Shown in pieces: positions 47,379 through 56,388 of a stretch of DNA of 64,000 nt. The stretch covers positions 38,762 through 102,761 of the forward strand of contig NZ_FOZM01000004.1 in assembly GCF_900114675.1 (NCBI RefSeq). The letters run 5' to 3'. This stretch comes from Yoonia litorea (GTDB lineage: Bacteria; Pseudomonadota; Alphaproteobacteria; Rhodobacterales; Rhodobacteraceae). Below the pieces are notes generated by a model. That model worked only from the letters and a program-made list of their open reading frames with translations, did not search any database and was not told the DNA's origin. Every line of letters starts with the position of its first letter. The stretch's first letter is position 1. A program made the position numbers and the translations under genes.

Positions 47379-48359
47379 TCACTCTCCGAGGATCACGCCG
47401 GCGATCGAGAAATCGTTGCTGGCGTCAAAAGGTGAGAAGAATGCGATTTCGTTCAACATCATGGTTGGATCGACATCAAACCCAACCTCACCATTTGATA
47501 ATTGGATTGTCGTGCGCTTTTCTTGTGCAATACGGATCAACGTCGACAGGCTCTCCGGGTTTGCCGCAATCGCGTTGATCAATTCAAAATTATTTGTTCC
47601 CACCTCGAACAAGGCGGCATTATTGAACTCGGCCAGAAGATCGGAAATATCCAGTTCGACAGTCTCAAGCCCGTCAAACAGACCCTGTTTGGCGCGGTCG
47701 TTTTCCGTAACCGGCGTCTGCAAGGTAATATCCGCACCAGGGATCACGACGGTGACAATGTCATCGTTCACGACGATGCGGCGACGCAGGTCGCCGTTTT
47801 CTTGAAAGCGCGTGTCGACTTCTTGGTTGAACTGGGCCCACGGCAGACGTGACTCGCCCGCTACGGTGATATTTGCCAACTCAGCACCATCGATCAAAAA
47901 CGTCAGGCCAGCAATCTCAGCGTCTTCAGGCTCACCAACGACGAGGTCAGTCTGACTGGACCCGTAACGCCGGTCTTCGCTCACGAAGAGGTCACTGAGC
48001 CAGATACGATCAAGCGCGACGGGATCGGCGAAGCGGACAAGCAGCCGTTCGTCGATATCGATCTCATCGTTCTGTGCACCGTCCTGAATACCAAATCCGT
48101 CGATCGGATCCCAGTAGAGCGGCGCAGACACCCATGCCGAATTTTCATTCAGGCGACGCTGGCCCACGATGGTGATATCGCCAACGGTGCATTCGAATTG
48201 ATCCAGACACCCAGAGTAAGCGACCGACCGGAAGTCGATCCCCTGAGCAAGTTCCTGATCAATCTGGGCGGTTTCTTGCGCATACGCGGATGTGCTCAAG
48301 ACAAGGGCTGAAGCCGTCAAAGCACTGAATACATTAAACAAATTACTCGTCTTGGGCAT
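47379..48359 (-). CDS. Secreted protein of unknown function
   Basis: 326 residues from an ATG at 48359 after AAGTAGG. The signal peptide runs to about SAYA (27). The mature part is acidic and beta-rich (WVSAPLYWDP, ERLLVRFADPVALDRIWLSDLF, LTFLIDGAELANITV) like a secreted jelly-roll or carbohydrate-binding module, with one cysteine pair near CLDQFEC. It may be exported to the surface together with the next gene, which starts at its end. No membrane helix, sorting motif or enzyme motif is seen. Confidence 0.7.
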   Translation of the reverse strand: MPKTSNLFNVFSALTASALVLSTSAYAQETAQIDQELAQGIDFRSVAYSGCLDQFECTVGDITIVGQRRLNENSAWVSAPLYWDPIDGFGIQDGAQNDEIDIDERLLVRFADPVALDRIWLSDLFVSEDRRYGSSQTDLVVGEPEDAEIAGLTFLIDGAELANITVAGESRLPWAQFNQEVDTRFQENGDLRRRIVVNDDIVTVVIPGADITLQTPVTENDRAKQGLFDGLETVELDISDLLAEFNNAALFEVGTNNFELINAIAANPESLSTLIRIAQEKRTTIQLSNGEVGFDVDPTMMLNEIAFFSPFDASNDFSIAGVILGE

Positions 48360-48622
48360 TTTACCTACTTTCTTTGAAAAGAATTCTGCCAGAAACAGGC
48401 CCAAATATTGCCTCAATGTTCTCGCGTTACCCCACGATTCGTCAAGGCAAATGCCCGAATTCAGCCGAATTCAGGCAAATTTAGCCACGTTTTTCATACA
48501 TTTAAGGAAAATTCTATCAATTGGACACAAAGTGGGGACAGTCGATTTTCTGGGTACGACGACAGAATCGGCCATTTGAGCGAGAATCGGCCTACTTTCG
48601 GCATCTCATTGTGATGCGTGAC
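48360..48622. other. Upstream region of the secreted-protein operon with tandem 10-bp repeats
   Basis: AT-rich stretch. It contains a perfect tandem repeat of CCGAATTCAG at 48455-48464 and 48465-48474, flanked on both sides by GGCAAAT (near 48446 and 48475). These look like an operator upstream of the operon, about 100 bp from its start codon. No gene is seen in it. Confidence 0.55.
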
Positions 48623-49201
48623 TTACTCTGCGGTCTCTGCGGCGTTTTTCCGCCACAAAACCTGTGTTCCAACCAGTGACCTGACTTCGGAAATGCCAAA
48701 ACGAACGCTTGCACGCTCTGCCGCAGCAGCCAGGGCCGTTTCGCCAAGATACTCGTAGACAAACTTGTATCGCCCGAGGAACGGGATTGGCTTGAAGGTG
48801 TCACAAAGGAAGACGAAGCGCGCGAACGGATCACTCACATGCGCGGTCATCAAAGCACGCAACGCTGGTCGCAGCTCTTCGGGAGGCAGGTCAGGGATGT
48901 GAATGCCCATCGGCGGCAAAGCCTCGGGGTTCTCGACGACCAGAACGCTTCCCGTGTTGACGTTCAGCAAAGGAAGCTTGCGCGAGACCGGATCGCCTAC
49001 GACCGATGGCAAAACTGGTGACGCCACAGGCGTTTCGCCCGGAAAATCGAGCTCAAGCATGAAAAGCGTCGGGTTCGAAAGCTCACCCGACATCCGTCTG
49101 AATTCATATTGGGCCAGTTGCGTGCCCATTGTGCGGTTTTCGCGGAGTAGGCGTCGGACCAGCCCCGGGGAGACATTCAGGTTCTCTTGCTTACTGGCCA
49201 T
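48623..49201 (-). CDS. Unrecognised protein in glycosyltransferase operon
   Basis: 192 residues from an ATG at 49201 with AGGGAG upstream. Soluble, no signal peptide. The N-terminal part is charged and helical (LVRRLLRENRTMGTQLAQYEFRRM); the second half mixes strands and helices (FVFLCDTFKPIPFLGRYKFVYEYLG). I do not recognise a family. It lies 16 bp after the 582-residue glycosyltransferase and is last in a three-gene operon. Confidence 0.6.
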   Translation of the reverse strand: MASKQENLNVSPGLVRRLLRENRTMGTQLAQYEFRRMSGELSNPTLFMLELDFPGETPVASPVLPSVVGDPVSRKLPLLNVNTGSVLVVENPEALPPMGIHIPDLPPEELRPALRALMTAHVSDPFARFVFLCDTFKPIPFLGRYKFVYEYLGETALAAAAERASVRFGISEVRSLVGTQVLWRKNAAETAE

Positions 49202-49217
49202 GAAACGCTCCCTGCAC

Positions 49218-50966
49218 CTATGCGTAAGTCTGACGTATACCGTCGATGGCTTTGCACATCTCATCCTGTTCGGCAAAACTCGACGGCCGGCTCTTGACCT
49301 GTTCACCTTTCCGCAGCCGCCTCATGAAATCGGCGATAATCTGGCGATGTTCTTCTGGTCGCGATGCATAAATCACATCGGCCCATCCTTGTTCCGCAGC
49401 GTAGGTGGCGCGCGCTTCCTGATCATCCAGTCGTTCGAGGTTGGTCGGGGCAAGGATGACCGGACCCTGATACCCCATGACCAACTCGTGAAAGCTGTTA
49501 TAACCGGTTGCCGTGATCACCCCATTGAACGCCTCAAGGTAAGGGCTGAGAGGATAAAACTGACGGATGATTGTATCACCTGAATCATCGGGCGGCGGAG
49601 AAAGAGGCGATTGCGCCCAGATCAGTGTGATCCGGTGCAGGCGCGCCTGTTCCTTGATCGTCCACAATAGTTCGTCCCAGTTTCCAAACGCACCGCCGAG
49701 CGAGACGAGACAATATTTTCCGCGCCGCAGCCCCAATCGCTTTTGTGCCTCTCGCCGCGTGTAGGCCGGCAGATACGGTTTCAACGTAACAGGCGGGGCG
49801 ACATGACCCTCGCAGAAACCCTGAAACTCAGCCTTTGCCGTGCGTGTTGGGCCCTGATCGGCAGCGACTGCAAGATCGCCCGGCTCCAGCACCAGATCGC
49901 TGAACTGCTCGGGATCGAGGACGGATCGGTTGGTATCGGCACGCATCATACCACGCCTGACCCACAGCACACCGCTGCGCCCACACCCCGGTGTGCGCAA
50001 GGCGTTGATGACAAACCGGTCAAAGGCGGCGCCGTCATAGGCAACCACATCTGGTTTGATATGGCGCAACGCTTTGGCAAATTCGACGGTTTCCCAGCGA
50101 CGCCAGTCAGGGGGGTGTGCGTCGAGATGAACACCAGTTTGGCGCAAAATCACTTCAAATCCCGCAGCCTGGACGATTGCGGCTGCTCTGGAGAAACACC
50201 AGAACACGACACGGAAATTCTGCGCTTTGTTAAGCGCCTTTCCGATCGCCATCATCCGCGTGACATGGCCAAGACCAACGCCGTTCGGGACAACGACCAC
50301 CATTGTCGCTGGCCCCTTGCGCGCAATCGGTGATGGAGCATCGTCAACGCCTTCGGCAAAAGCTACGACATCGGCCATGTCCAGATCATTCGGATCAGCC
50401 GCAAAAAGCTTCCCCAATCGTCTCAGGCGAACCCAACTGAAACCATCAAGCCGCGCTTGTCTGGTGCTGCGTGTTCCGTCTTTTTCTGTATAGCTGAAGG
50501 TGATCAGCTCTTCTTTTCGGTTGATGGGTACGACCGGGCGTTCGCCTGATATCGCTTTGAGCTGCGCCAACACTGTAACAGTCTGGTTCGTAACATCCGA
50601 AAGCGCTGCAGCTGCTTCTGCGGTCAGCGCATGAAGGGTGATATGGTCAGCCTGCGCAATCGCCAGGGCATTGCAAAGCAGGTTCAGCCCTTCAACCCAG
50701 CTTGCCTGATCTGAACTGGATTGCGCGCGTCGCAACAAAACGCGGCAAGGATGCCCCGCTGCGATGAGCGCAGGCAGATGCGCAAGAGCATAACTTTGAG
50801 ATAGCACCAAAAATTCGTCGACATCTGCGCGCTCAGAAAGCGGTTCCGTAATCGTGAAGTATTCGGTGTGCGCGTCTTCGGGCAGGTCTTCGAGCAACTG
50901 CCCTACAGGATCAAAACTGGCACCAAGCAAGCCCAAACGGCGTTTAGAGGTCGCGATCATGGTCAT
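49218..50966 (-). CDS. GT-B fold glycosyltransferase (MurG-like)
   Basis: 582 residues. The second half carries GT-B features: a glycine-rich loop VPNGVGLGHVTRMMAIGKAL near 225 of the kind seen in MurG-type acceptor lobes, then KYCLVSLGGAFGNW and the donor-lobe block AFNGVITATGYNSFHELVMGYQGPVILAP. The N-terminal ~200 residues are an extra domain of unknown type. Donor and acceptor are unknown. It overlaps the following glycosyltransferase gene by 4 bp (ATGA) in the direction of transcription. Confidence 0.78.
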   Translation of the reverse strand: MTMIATSKRRLGLLGASFDPVGQLLEDLPEDAHTEYFTITEPLSERADVDEFLVLSQSYALAHLPALIAAGHPCRVLLRRAQSSSDQASWVEGLNLLCNALAIAQADHITLHALTAEAAAALSDVTNQTVTVLAQLKAISGERPVVPINRKEELITFSYTEKDGTRSTRQARLDGFSWVRLRRLGKLFAADPNDLDMADVVAFAEGVDDAPSPIARKGPATMVVVVPNGVGLGHVTRMMAIGKALNKAQNFRVVFWCFSRAAAIVQAAGFEVILRQTGVHLDAHPPDWRRWETVEFAKALRHIKPDVVAYDGAAFDRFVINALRTPGCGRSGVLWVRRGMMRADTNRSVLDPEQFSDLVLEPGDLAVAADQGPTRTAKAEFQGFCEGHVAPPVTLKPYLPAYTRREAQKRLGLRRGKYCLVSLGGAFGNWDELLWTIKEQARLHRITLIWAQSPLSPPPDDSGDTIIRQFYPLSPYLEAFNGVITATGYNSFHELVMGYQGPVILAPTNLERLDDQEARATYAAEQGWADVIYASRPEEHRQIIADFMRRLRKGEQVKSRPSSFAEQDEMCKAIDGIRQTYA

Positions 50967-53293
50967 GCTTGATCCAACCGGTAGCCACGATAAATCTGCA
51001 TTGACCGCTCTGCCAATCGTTTGGGCGCATATGTTTCCCGAATATGGCGTTGGATCAGGTAGGGTGGTGCTTTTCGCGCTTCAGGAAGCCAAGCCGCAAT
51101 TTGCTTTGCTGCCTCTTGCGGCGAGACATGGGCCGAAAGCAACAAACCGGCCCCCTTGCCCGCCAGCTTCACAGCTTCTCTGACACCACCCACTTCACAA
51201 GCCACCACCGGTTTGCCCATCGCCTGCGCCTCAAGCAAGACATTCGGCAAGCCTTCGACCTGAGACATCAGCAGCACCACATCAAGCTCGCCATAAATCG
51301 CCTCGGGGTCCACGATGCCCTGCTGCATGACGAGATCAGACAAGCCAAGCGCCTCGGCTTCTGCTACGATATCTTTCTCCAAGGGGCCGCTCCCGAACAA
51401 GAACGGTTTCAACGAGATGCCTTCCTGATGTCGCAGTGCGTGGATCGTCCGCAGCCACAGGATCGGTCGCTTATTAATCGCGAGCCGGAATACACCACCT
51501 ATGTGGATCGGTCTGTCGGGCACCTCATTCTCCATGACCTTTGGCAATGCCGGATAGCGATCAAAGTCGACCGCGTTGGGCACAACATCGAATTTGGTCT
51601 TGGGAAGGTCCAACCAGTCAGCATAGTCATCGGCGGCCACCCGCGAGTTGGCAGTCACCATGACGTTTTCGCGCGCCATGATGTCTTTGAAAAGTGCCTC
51701 GTGAAGAACAAGGGACTTATCGCGCCGCGTCGCTGGACTCATGTTCCGCATACTCAGGACAATGCGCTTCACGCCTGCTGCTGTTCCTGCGATGGCGCAA
51801 GCAGCCGATGACGCATCCTGCCAGCCATGCAAAACAGATGGCTGAAGCTCTTTCACCAGCGGCAGCAGCACGCGCACGTCGCTGCGCAAGGCGCGCGGCA
51901 AAGCGTCTATCATCCGAAGCTCTGCCGAGGACAGTGCAAACTGTCCTGCAGGCGCCTCGGAAAGATCATGGATCACCGCTCCGTGGCTGGCCAGTTCAGG
52001 AAGAAAGTAGTCCTGCCTGCGGTCTCGTTCGAGTTTGAACAGTGCCACATGCAGCTTGTCTGGCGGGAAACCGTTTTCGAGCAACGCCCCCACAAGAGCA
52101 ACAAACTGCCGCTCAGCCCCGCCAATCCCGAGTGACGCGTTCACCAAAAGAATGCTTTCTGGCTCCGCGCCGACGCCTGGCCATCCTTTTGGTTTTGGCT
52201 TCAGTTTGAGCGTTTTCTCAAACGGAAGCATAAAGTCAGGGCTTTTGATTTCGATTGCCTCGGCAACCGTATCGGGAAGATCGCGTGTTCCGCCACCCGA
52301 TGCGAAGCCGATCTGATCAAGGGTGCGCTTAACCCGGTCACCGACGGGGACACGTTGGCGCCTGAGCCACACGGCAAGTCCGATCTCACCATGATCAAGC
52401 AACTGTTCCGCAAAGGAGATGCTTACAGCTGTCGGCAACTGGTTTTCACCGACGTTGCTAAGACCAACGTATTCGCTCAGCGCATGCGCTGTGCCTGCCT
52501 GTCCGGATGACAGCGCGAGCAACAAACGGTCAGCGACTGACACATCTGCCAGCGCGAGACGCGCCTGCGCACGTTTGAGGTCACTTTCTCTCTCCAGCCT
52601 TTCATAAAGGTTGGCAAGTTTAAGGAGGGCCGTTCCCCGTTGCGTTTCGCTCTTGTCAGCAATCTCTTCCCAAAGGACCGCCGCACGATCGAGATCATTG
52701 ACCTGCTCACTGATCCGCGCTTCACGGGTATCAAATTTCAACAGCGCGCCAAATTGCAGGCGGGCTTCTCTGGTCTTTTCCAGTGCCAGGTGAAGTTCGC
52801 CAGCGTAACGCAAAAGGTCGATAATGACGGTTGCATCATCAGGTGTCTGAAAAACAAACTCCGCTGCCAGCCGCAGTGCCTTTTCCCGATCTGTCCTAAG
52901 GCGCAGACCACCACCTCCAGCTTCGCGGGCAGCTTGCCGGAAATACGATTGGGCCAAGCGCCGTCGCACATCCTGATGCTCTGGTTCTGACCCAAAGACG
53001 GATTCCAGCAGGAAACCTGCGGCGTCGAAATCTTCACGGTCCAGCGCGTCATCGACCTCGCGTAGCGCAATTTCTGATGAGCCGACGCCGGCATCCCAGA
53101 TTTCCTTGCGGAGCGCACGCGCCACGACTGTGTTGCCATGCGCATCGCTTCGGCGAGCAATGTATTCCCAGAGGGATGTATGTGTTTCGACCGAGCAACC
53201 CGATCCGACAAGAAACAGCCGCGCTGTGGTGAAGCGCTTTTGTGCACAAAGCTCGACGACTTGACGGCGTACTTGAGCGAACGCTTCGATCAT
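50963..53293 (-). CDS. Family-4-type glycosyltransferase with N-terminal TPR-like region
   Basis: 776 residues. The N-terminal ~340 residues are helical and repeat-like (RRLAQSYFRQAAREAGG, LLKLANLYERLERESD), suggesting TPRs. The GT4 domain starts near 375 with LVNASLGIGGAERQFVALVGALL, and its E-x7-E donor motif is EGLPNVLLEAQAMGKPVVACEVGG. This resembles glycosyltransferases that modify surface glycans or flagellin-like proteins. First of a three-gene operon; divergent from the methyltransferase gene at 53335. Confidence 0.85.
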   Translation of the reverse strand: MIEAFAQVRRQVVELCAQKRFTTARLFLVGSGCSVETHTSLWEYIARRSDAHGNTVVARALRKEIWDAGVGSSEIALREVDDALDREDFDAAGFLLESVFGSEPEHQDVRRRLAQSYFRQAAREAGGGGLRLRTDREKALRLAAEFVFQTPDDATVIIDLLRYAGELHLALEKTREARLQFGALLKFDTREARISEQVNDLDRAAVLWEEIADKSETQRGTALLKLANLYERLERESDLKRAQARLALADVSVADRLLLALSSGQAGTAHALSEYVGLSNVGENQLPTAVSISFAEQLLDHGEIGLAVWLRRQRVPVGDRVKRTLDQIGFASGGGTRDLPDTVAEAIEIKSPDFMLPFEKTLKLKPKPKGWPGVGAEPESILLVNASLGIGGAERQFVALVGALLENGFPPDKLHVALFKLERDRRQDYFLPELASHGAVIHDLSEAPAGQFALSSAELRMIDALPRALRSDVRVLLPLVKELQPSVLHGWQDASSAACAIAGTAAGVKRIVLSMRNMSPATRRDKSLVLHEALFKDIMARENVMVTANSRVAADDYADWLDLPKTKFDVVPNAVDFDRYPALPKVMENEVPDRPIHIGGVFRLAINKRPILWLRTIHALRHQEGISLKPFLFGSGPLEKDIVAEAEALGLSDLVMQQGIVDPEAIYGELDVVLLMSQVEGLPNVLLEAQAMGKPVVACEVGGVREAVKLAGKGAGLLLSAHVSPQEAAKQIAAWLPEARKAPPYLIQRHIRETYAPKRLAERSMQIYRGYRLDQA

Positions 53294-53334
53294 TATAGGC
53301 TACTGCTCAATTCATTCGTAAATTTCAGGCAAGT

Positions 53335-54708
53335 ATGAGCGGCGTTTCCCAACTTGACAAGCACAGCGCCGCATCCACCGTGCGTCCGCCGCGGATGTTG
53401 GGGGAAACTGACGTCTCCGTCATCATGCAATTTGCTGCCCAACTTCCACCCGATGCGCAGATCCTCGAGGTGGGACCTTTCCTCGGCGGTCTTACCGTTG
53501 AACTTGCGAAATACGGTCAAGTGACGGTTGTTGATCGGTTTGTGTGGACATCGGCCAATGAGGACAACTATCCGGGACTTCTGCAAGCCGACGAAAGCTT
53601 CCATAATCTCTTCCGCGCGAACATGGAACGGGCGGGCCTCGCTATCGCCAGCATCGAAGCGACCCTGCCGGATCTCACATGGTCAGGTGGGAAGCTCGAC
53701 CTCGTTGTGATTGATGCACCGCGAAATGCCGAGCAGCTTCACGGGTGTCTGAAAGCGATTTGCGGTGCTCTCAAACCAGGGGCGCATGTGTTGATCAAGC
53801 ATGCGCTGAATGAACGTGATTTCGGCATGGGCGCTCTGGTCGACGCGCTGATTGGCGCCAGTATGTTCGACATGGTCCCGGTCGATCAGCCTGCTTGGTG
53901 CAATATCGCGACGATAAAGGCGACCGATCAGGCCGGCCGCCTTGCCGAATACGACGATGTTGACGAATTGATTGCCAATGCACCCATGAGTGATCAACCA
54001 ACGGACCCGTGGTATGGGCACAGACTGTCCTTGTTTCGCTTGGCGCAACTCGCCCTGTCGAGACAATGGCCCGAGGCATTCGCGCGATTGACGGAACTTC
54101 CCGCATCAATCGAGACTCTCCATACGTGGGATGATCTTGAGCCATTACTGCTCGGTCATGCCGAAGTTGATGACGAACGGTTGGCAACTCTCTCAGAGAT
54201 CATTTGGCTCAGGAGTGATATCCGGCAAAACCGAAAACTCCCCTTGCCTCTCGGCGCGACGGCACCTGAACGGCTGAGGGCATTCTGGCGGAACAATGCG
54301 GGTCACACCGAAGTTTTATCGGGTCTTGACCCTTGGCTTTTGACAGACCCGCGGGCCAATGTCATTGCGGCGGCCCTTGAGATGCAGAAGGCGTCGCTCT
54401 TTGGGAAGTCTGTTTTTGAAATTGGTCCTGATCTGGCCGGCGGCGCGATCACTGCGATCCTGTCAGGGGCCAAGCAATATCTCGGCATCACGACCAGTGA
54501 CATTGACCCTGCACAGGCCACAAACTTCGAACAGTTTCCACAGGTGAAGCTTGCCCATGTTGACGACGTCGCCGTCGAAACTGTCGCTGCGGCTGACGTC
54601 GTTATCATCCATCCGGCATCAGAGGATACATCGGAGTCTGAAGTTGCTCTGCGCGAAGCCCTCAAGCAACAGGGGCGGGGCAAAACGATCGTTCAATTGC
54701 TCACGTAA
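53335..54708 (+). CDS. Protein with two SAM-methyltransferase-like domains
   Basis: 457 residues. Two Rossmann-like units are visible. The first has motif I as ILEVGPFLGGLTVELAKYGQ near 42 and LDLVVIDAP near 125. The second starts near 355 with SVFEIGPDLAGGAITAILSG and has ADVVIIHPASED, where the order of strands repeats. The middle is helical. Both motif I segments read E-(V/I)-G-P, which is unusual and suggests an internal duplication. Divergent from the glycosyltransferases by 41 bp, so it is probably part of the same glycan function. Confidence 0.65.
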   Translation: MSGVSQLDKHSAASTVRPPRMLGETDVSVIMQFAAQLPPDAQILEVGPFLGGLTVELAKYGQVTVVDRFVWTSANEDNYPGLLQADESFHNLFRANMERAGLAIASIEATLPDLTWSGGKLDLVVIDAPRNAEQLHGCLKAICGALKPGAHVLIKHALNERDFGMGALVDALIGASMFDMVPVDQPAWCNIATIKATDQAGRLAEYDDVDELIANAPMSDQPTDPWYGHRLSLFRLAQLALSRQWPEAFARLTELPASIETLHTWDDLEPLLLGHAEVDDERLATLSEIIWLRSDIRQNRKLPLPLGATAPERLRAFWRNNAGHTEVLSGLDPWLLTDPRANVIAAALEMQKASLFGKSVFEIGPDLAGGAITAILSGAKQYLGITTSDIDPAQATNFEQFPQVKLAHVDDVAVETVAAADVVIIHPASEDTSESEVALREALKQQGRGKTIVQLLT

Positions 54709-54826
54709 GCGAGAGCGCATCAAGGAAGTTACTCGCGATCGCGAGGACCATGATGTCAGCAAAAACGATGCAAAGAGCCTGCGATGGCCTTACCGATCGT
54801 TGGTTATCATCTATTTCAAGACAATG

Positions 54827-54872
54827 TTGGTTGCGGGAGTAGGATTTGAACCTACGACCTTCAGGTTATGAG
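54827..54872 (-). repeat. Left attachment-site repeat (displaced tRNA-fMet 3' end)
   Basis: Identical over 46 bp to 63743-63788. It contains the CCA end, the T-arm (GGATTTGAACC) and the anticodon region of tRNA-fMet, and stops in the anticodon stem; beyond it the sequences differ, so only a tRNA 3' half is left. Confidence 0.9.
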
Positions 54873-54993
54873 ATAGCTGAGGGCAACTTGCATAGCTTTC
54901 GCCGCTTTTCGCTCATCTACCCTATCTTATTGATTCCGCTCATTTTTCATTGACGGCTTTGACTCGCCATTCCTATCTCTTGCTCCACGAAGC

Positions 54994-55021
54994 GCTTCCA
55001 GTTGCTTCCACAATGCTTCCA
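54994..55021 (+). promoter_or_regulatory. Three phased GCTTCCA sites (integrase arm-type sites, left)
   Basis: GCTTCCA occurs at 54994-55000, 55004-55010 and 55015-55021, spaced 10 and 11 bp. The same heptamer occurs twice near the right end (63657-63663 and 63668-63674, 11 bp apart). Repeated short sites near both att ends are typical of integrase arm-binding sites. Confidence 0.6.
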
Positions 55022-55049
55022 CGGAAGCGCAGAGCGGAGAGGATTGACC

Positions 55050-56237
55050 ATGCCCAAACTGACCAAGCGGACCATCGATAGCCTGCAAGCGGAGAGCAAA
55101 GACTTCTTCGTTTGGGACAGTCAGATTGCCGGTTTCGGGGTCCGTGTCATGCCATCGGGGGCAAAGACCTATCAGGCACAATACCGCGCAGGTGGACGGA
55201 CCCGGCGCGTGTCACTTGGACGGCATGGCAAGATCACCGTCGATGAAGCACGGCGGCTGGCAAAGGACGTGATGGGGTCAGTGGCGATGGGTGAGAACCC
55301 TGCCGAAGAAATCGCGCAGGAACGGCGGGCACCGACTGTTGCGGCTCTTTGTGACCGCTTCTTTCAGGAGCACGTGCAGGAACGCTGCAAGGCGTCCACT
55401 CAGAGCGAGTACCGGCGGGCGCTGGACCTCTTCATCAAGCCGGAGATCGGCAGCTTCAAAGTCGTGGACGTCGCCCGCAAAGACATTGCGGCATTGCACC
55501 ACAAACACCGCGCCATTCCCTATCAAGCAAACCGCACTCTCCAAGTCTTGTCCAAGATGTTCAACATGGCGGAGGTCTGGGGCTTGCGACCCGATGGATC
55601 AAACCCATGCCGCCACGTGCCGAAGTATCGCGAAGAGAAGCGGGAGCGCTTCCTGTCACGTGACGAGTTGCAGCGTCTCGGGCAGACATTAGCTGACGCA
55701 GAGCGGGACGGGTCCGAAAGTACGTTCGTGATCGCTGCCTTCCGGTTGCTGATCCTGACCGGGTGCCGCCTACGTGAGATACAGACGCTAAGATGGGACC
55801 ACATCACGGACGTGGGGCTAGAGTTGCCAGACACCAAAACGGGCGCTCGGCGCATCCCCCTGCCCGTCGCTGCACGTGCAGTTCTATCGGCTCTCCCACG
55901 TACGTGGGGCAACCCGTATGTGATCGAAGGAAAGCTGCCTTCCACGTACGTGACAGACCTGCAGAAACCTTGGCGACGCATCCGCGACCGGGCTGGCCTA
56001 CGTAACGTGCGTATCCACGACCTGCGGCACACATATGCGTCCAACGCGGTTTCGTCGGGGATGCCCATTCAGATGGTCGGGCGTCTGTTAGGGCATTCGC
56101 AAATTCAGACTACAATGAGGTACGCGCACTTAGCAGATGATCCTGTCCGCAAGGCGGCAGAAGAGAATGCGGATCGGCTGAACCTGATGGTTGGCGTCAC
56201 CACACACAGAAGTGCTTCGAGGCGGCTAGCCTCCTAG
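55050..56237 (+). CDS. Tyrosine-type site-specific integrase
   Basis: 395 residues from an ATG at 55050 with GGAGAGG upstream. The N-terminal DUF4102-type arm-binding domain (VWDSQIAGFGVRV, QYRAGGRTRRVSLG, DEARRLAKDV) is that of P4/Atu-like island integrases. The catalytic residues are R240 in LTGCRLREI, H323 and R326 in HDLRHT, H349 in LLGHS and Y358 in TTMRYAH. It should excise and insert the island at the tRNA-fMet gene. The gene lies 178 bp inside the left att repeat and reads inward. An area of CTAGC repeats follows its stop. Confidence 0.95.
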   Translation: MPKLTKRTIDSLQAESKDFFVWDSQIAGFGVRVMPSGAKTYQAQYRAGGRTRRVSLGRHGKITVDEARRLAKDVMGSVAMGENPAEEIAQERRAPTVAALCDRFFQEHVQERCKASTQSEYRRALDLFIKPEIGSFKVVDVARKDIAALHHKHRAIPYQANRTLQVLSKMFNMAEVWGLRPDGSNPCRHVPKYREEKRERFLSRDELQRLGQTLADAERDGSESTFVIAAFRLLILTGCRLREIQTLRWDHITDVGLELPDTKTGARRIPLPVAARAVLSALPRTWGNPYVIEGKLPSTYVTDLQKPWRRIRDRAGLRNVRIHDLRHTYASNAVSSGMPIQMVGRLLGHSQIQTTMRYAHLADDPVRKAAEENADRLNLMVGVTTHRSASRRLAS

Positions 56238-56388
56238 CTATCTTCCTAGCTAGCTAGCAGCTGATGCAAGCGGTCAACGGTTGCGCGGCCTGGGACGCTA
56301 GGTAAGCTAATATTTGGTAGAGATCGAAGGTACTTCCTACCTAGCATTTTAGACAACCAAAAGAGCTCAGGGTACCCATACACTAGCG
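56238..56388. repeat. CTAGC-rich stretch after the integrase gene
   Basis: Overlapping copies of CTAGC and TAGC are clustered at 56224-56263 (CCTAGCTATC, CCTAGCTAGCTAGCAGCT), with further CTAG/CTAGC near 56300 and 56341. These are palindromic tetramers; the stretch may hold a binding site or be simple sequence. Function unknown. Confidence 0.4.

Larger units (their letters stand above)
54709..55049. other. Left junction region of the integrated element
   Basis: From 54709 to 54826 is host sequence 3' of the displaced tRNA end. The 46-bp left att repeat follows at 54827-54872. From 54873 to 55049 is the element's own end, holding three helically phased GCTTCCA sites and the integrase ribosome site. 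No gene is seen. Confidence 0.7.

Noticed and set aside
54827..54872. Second complete tRNA-fMet gene at the left island end
   Set aside because: Only the 3' half from the anticodon to CCA matches; the 5' half is unrelated sequence.
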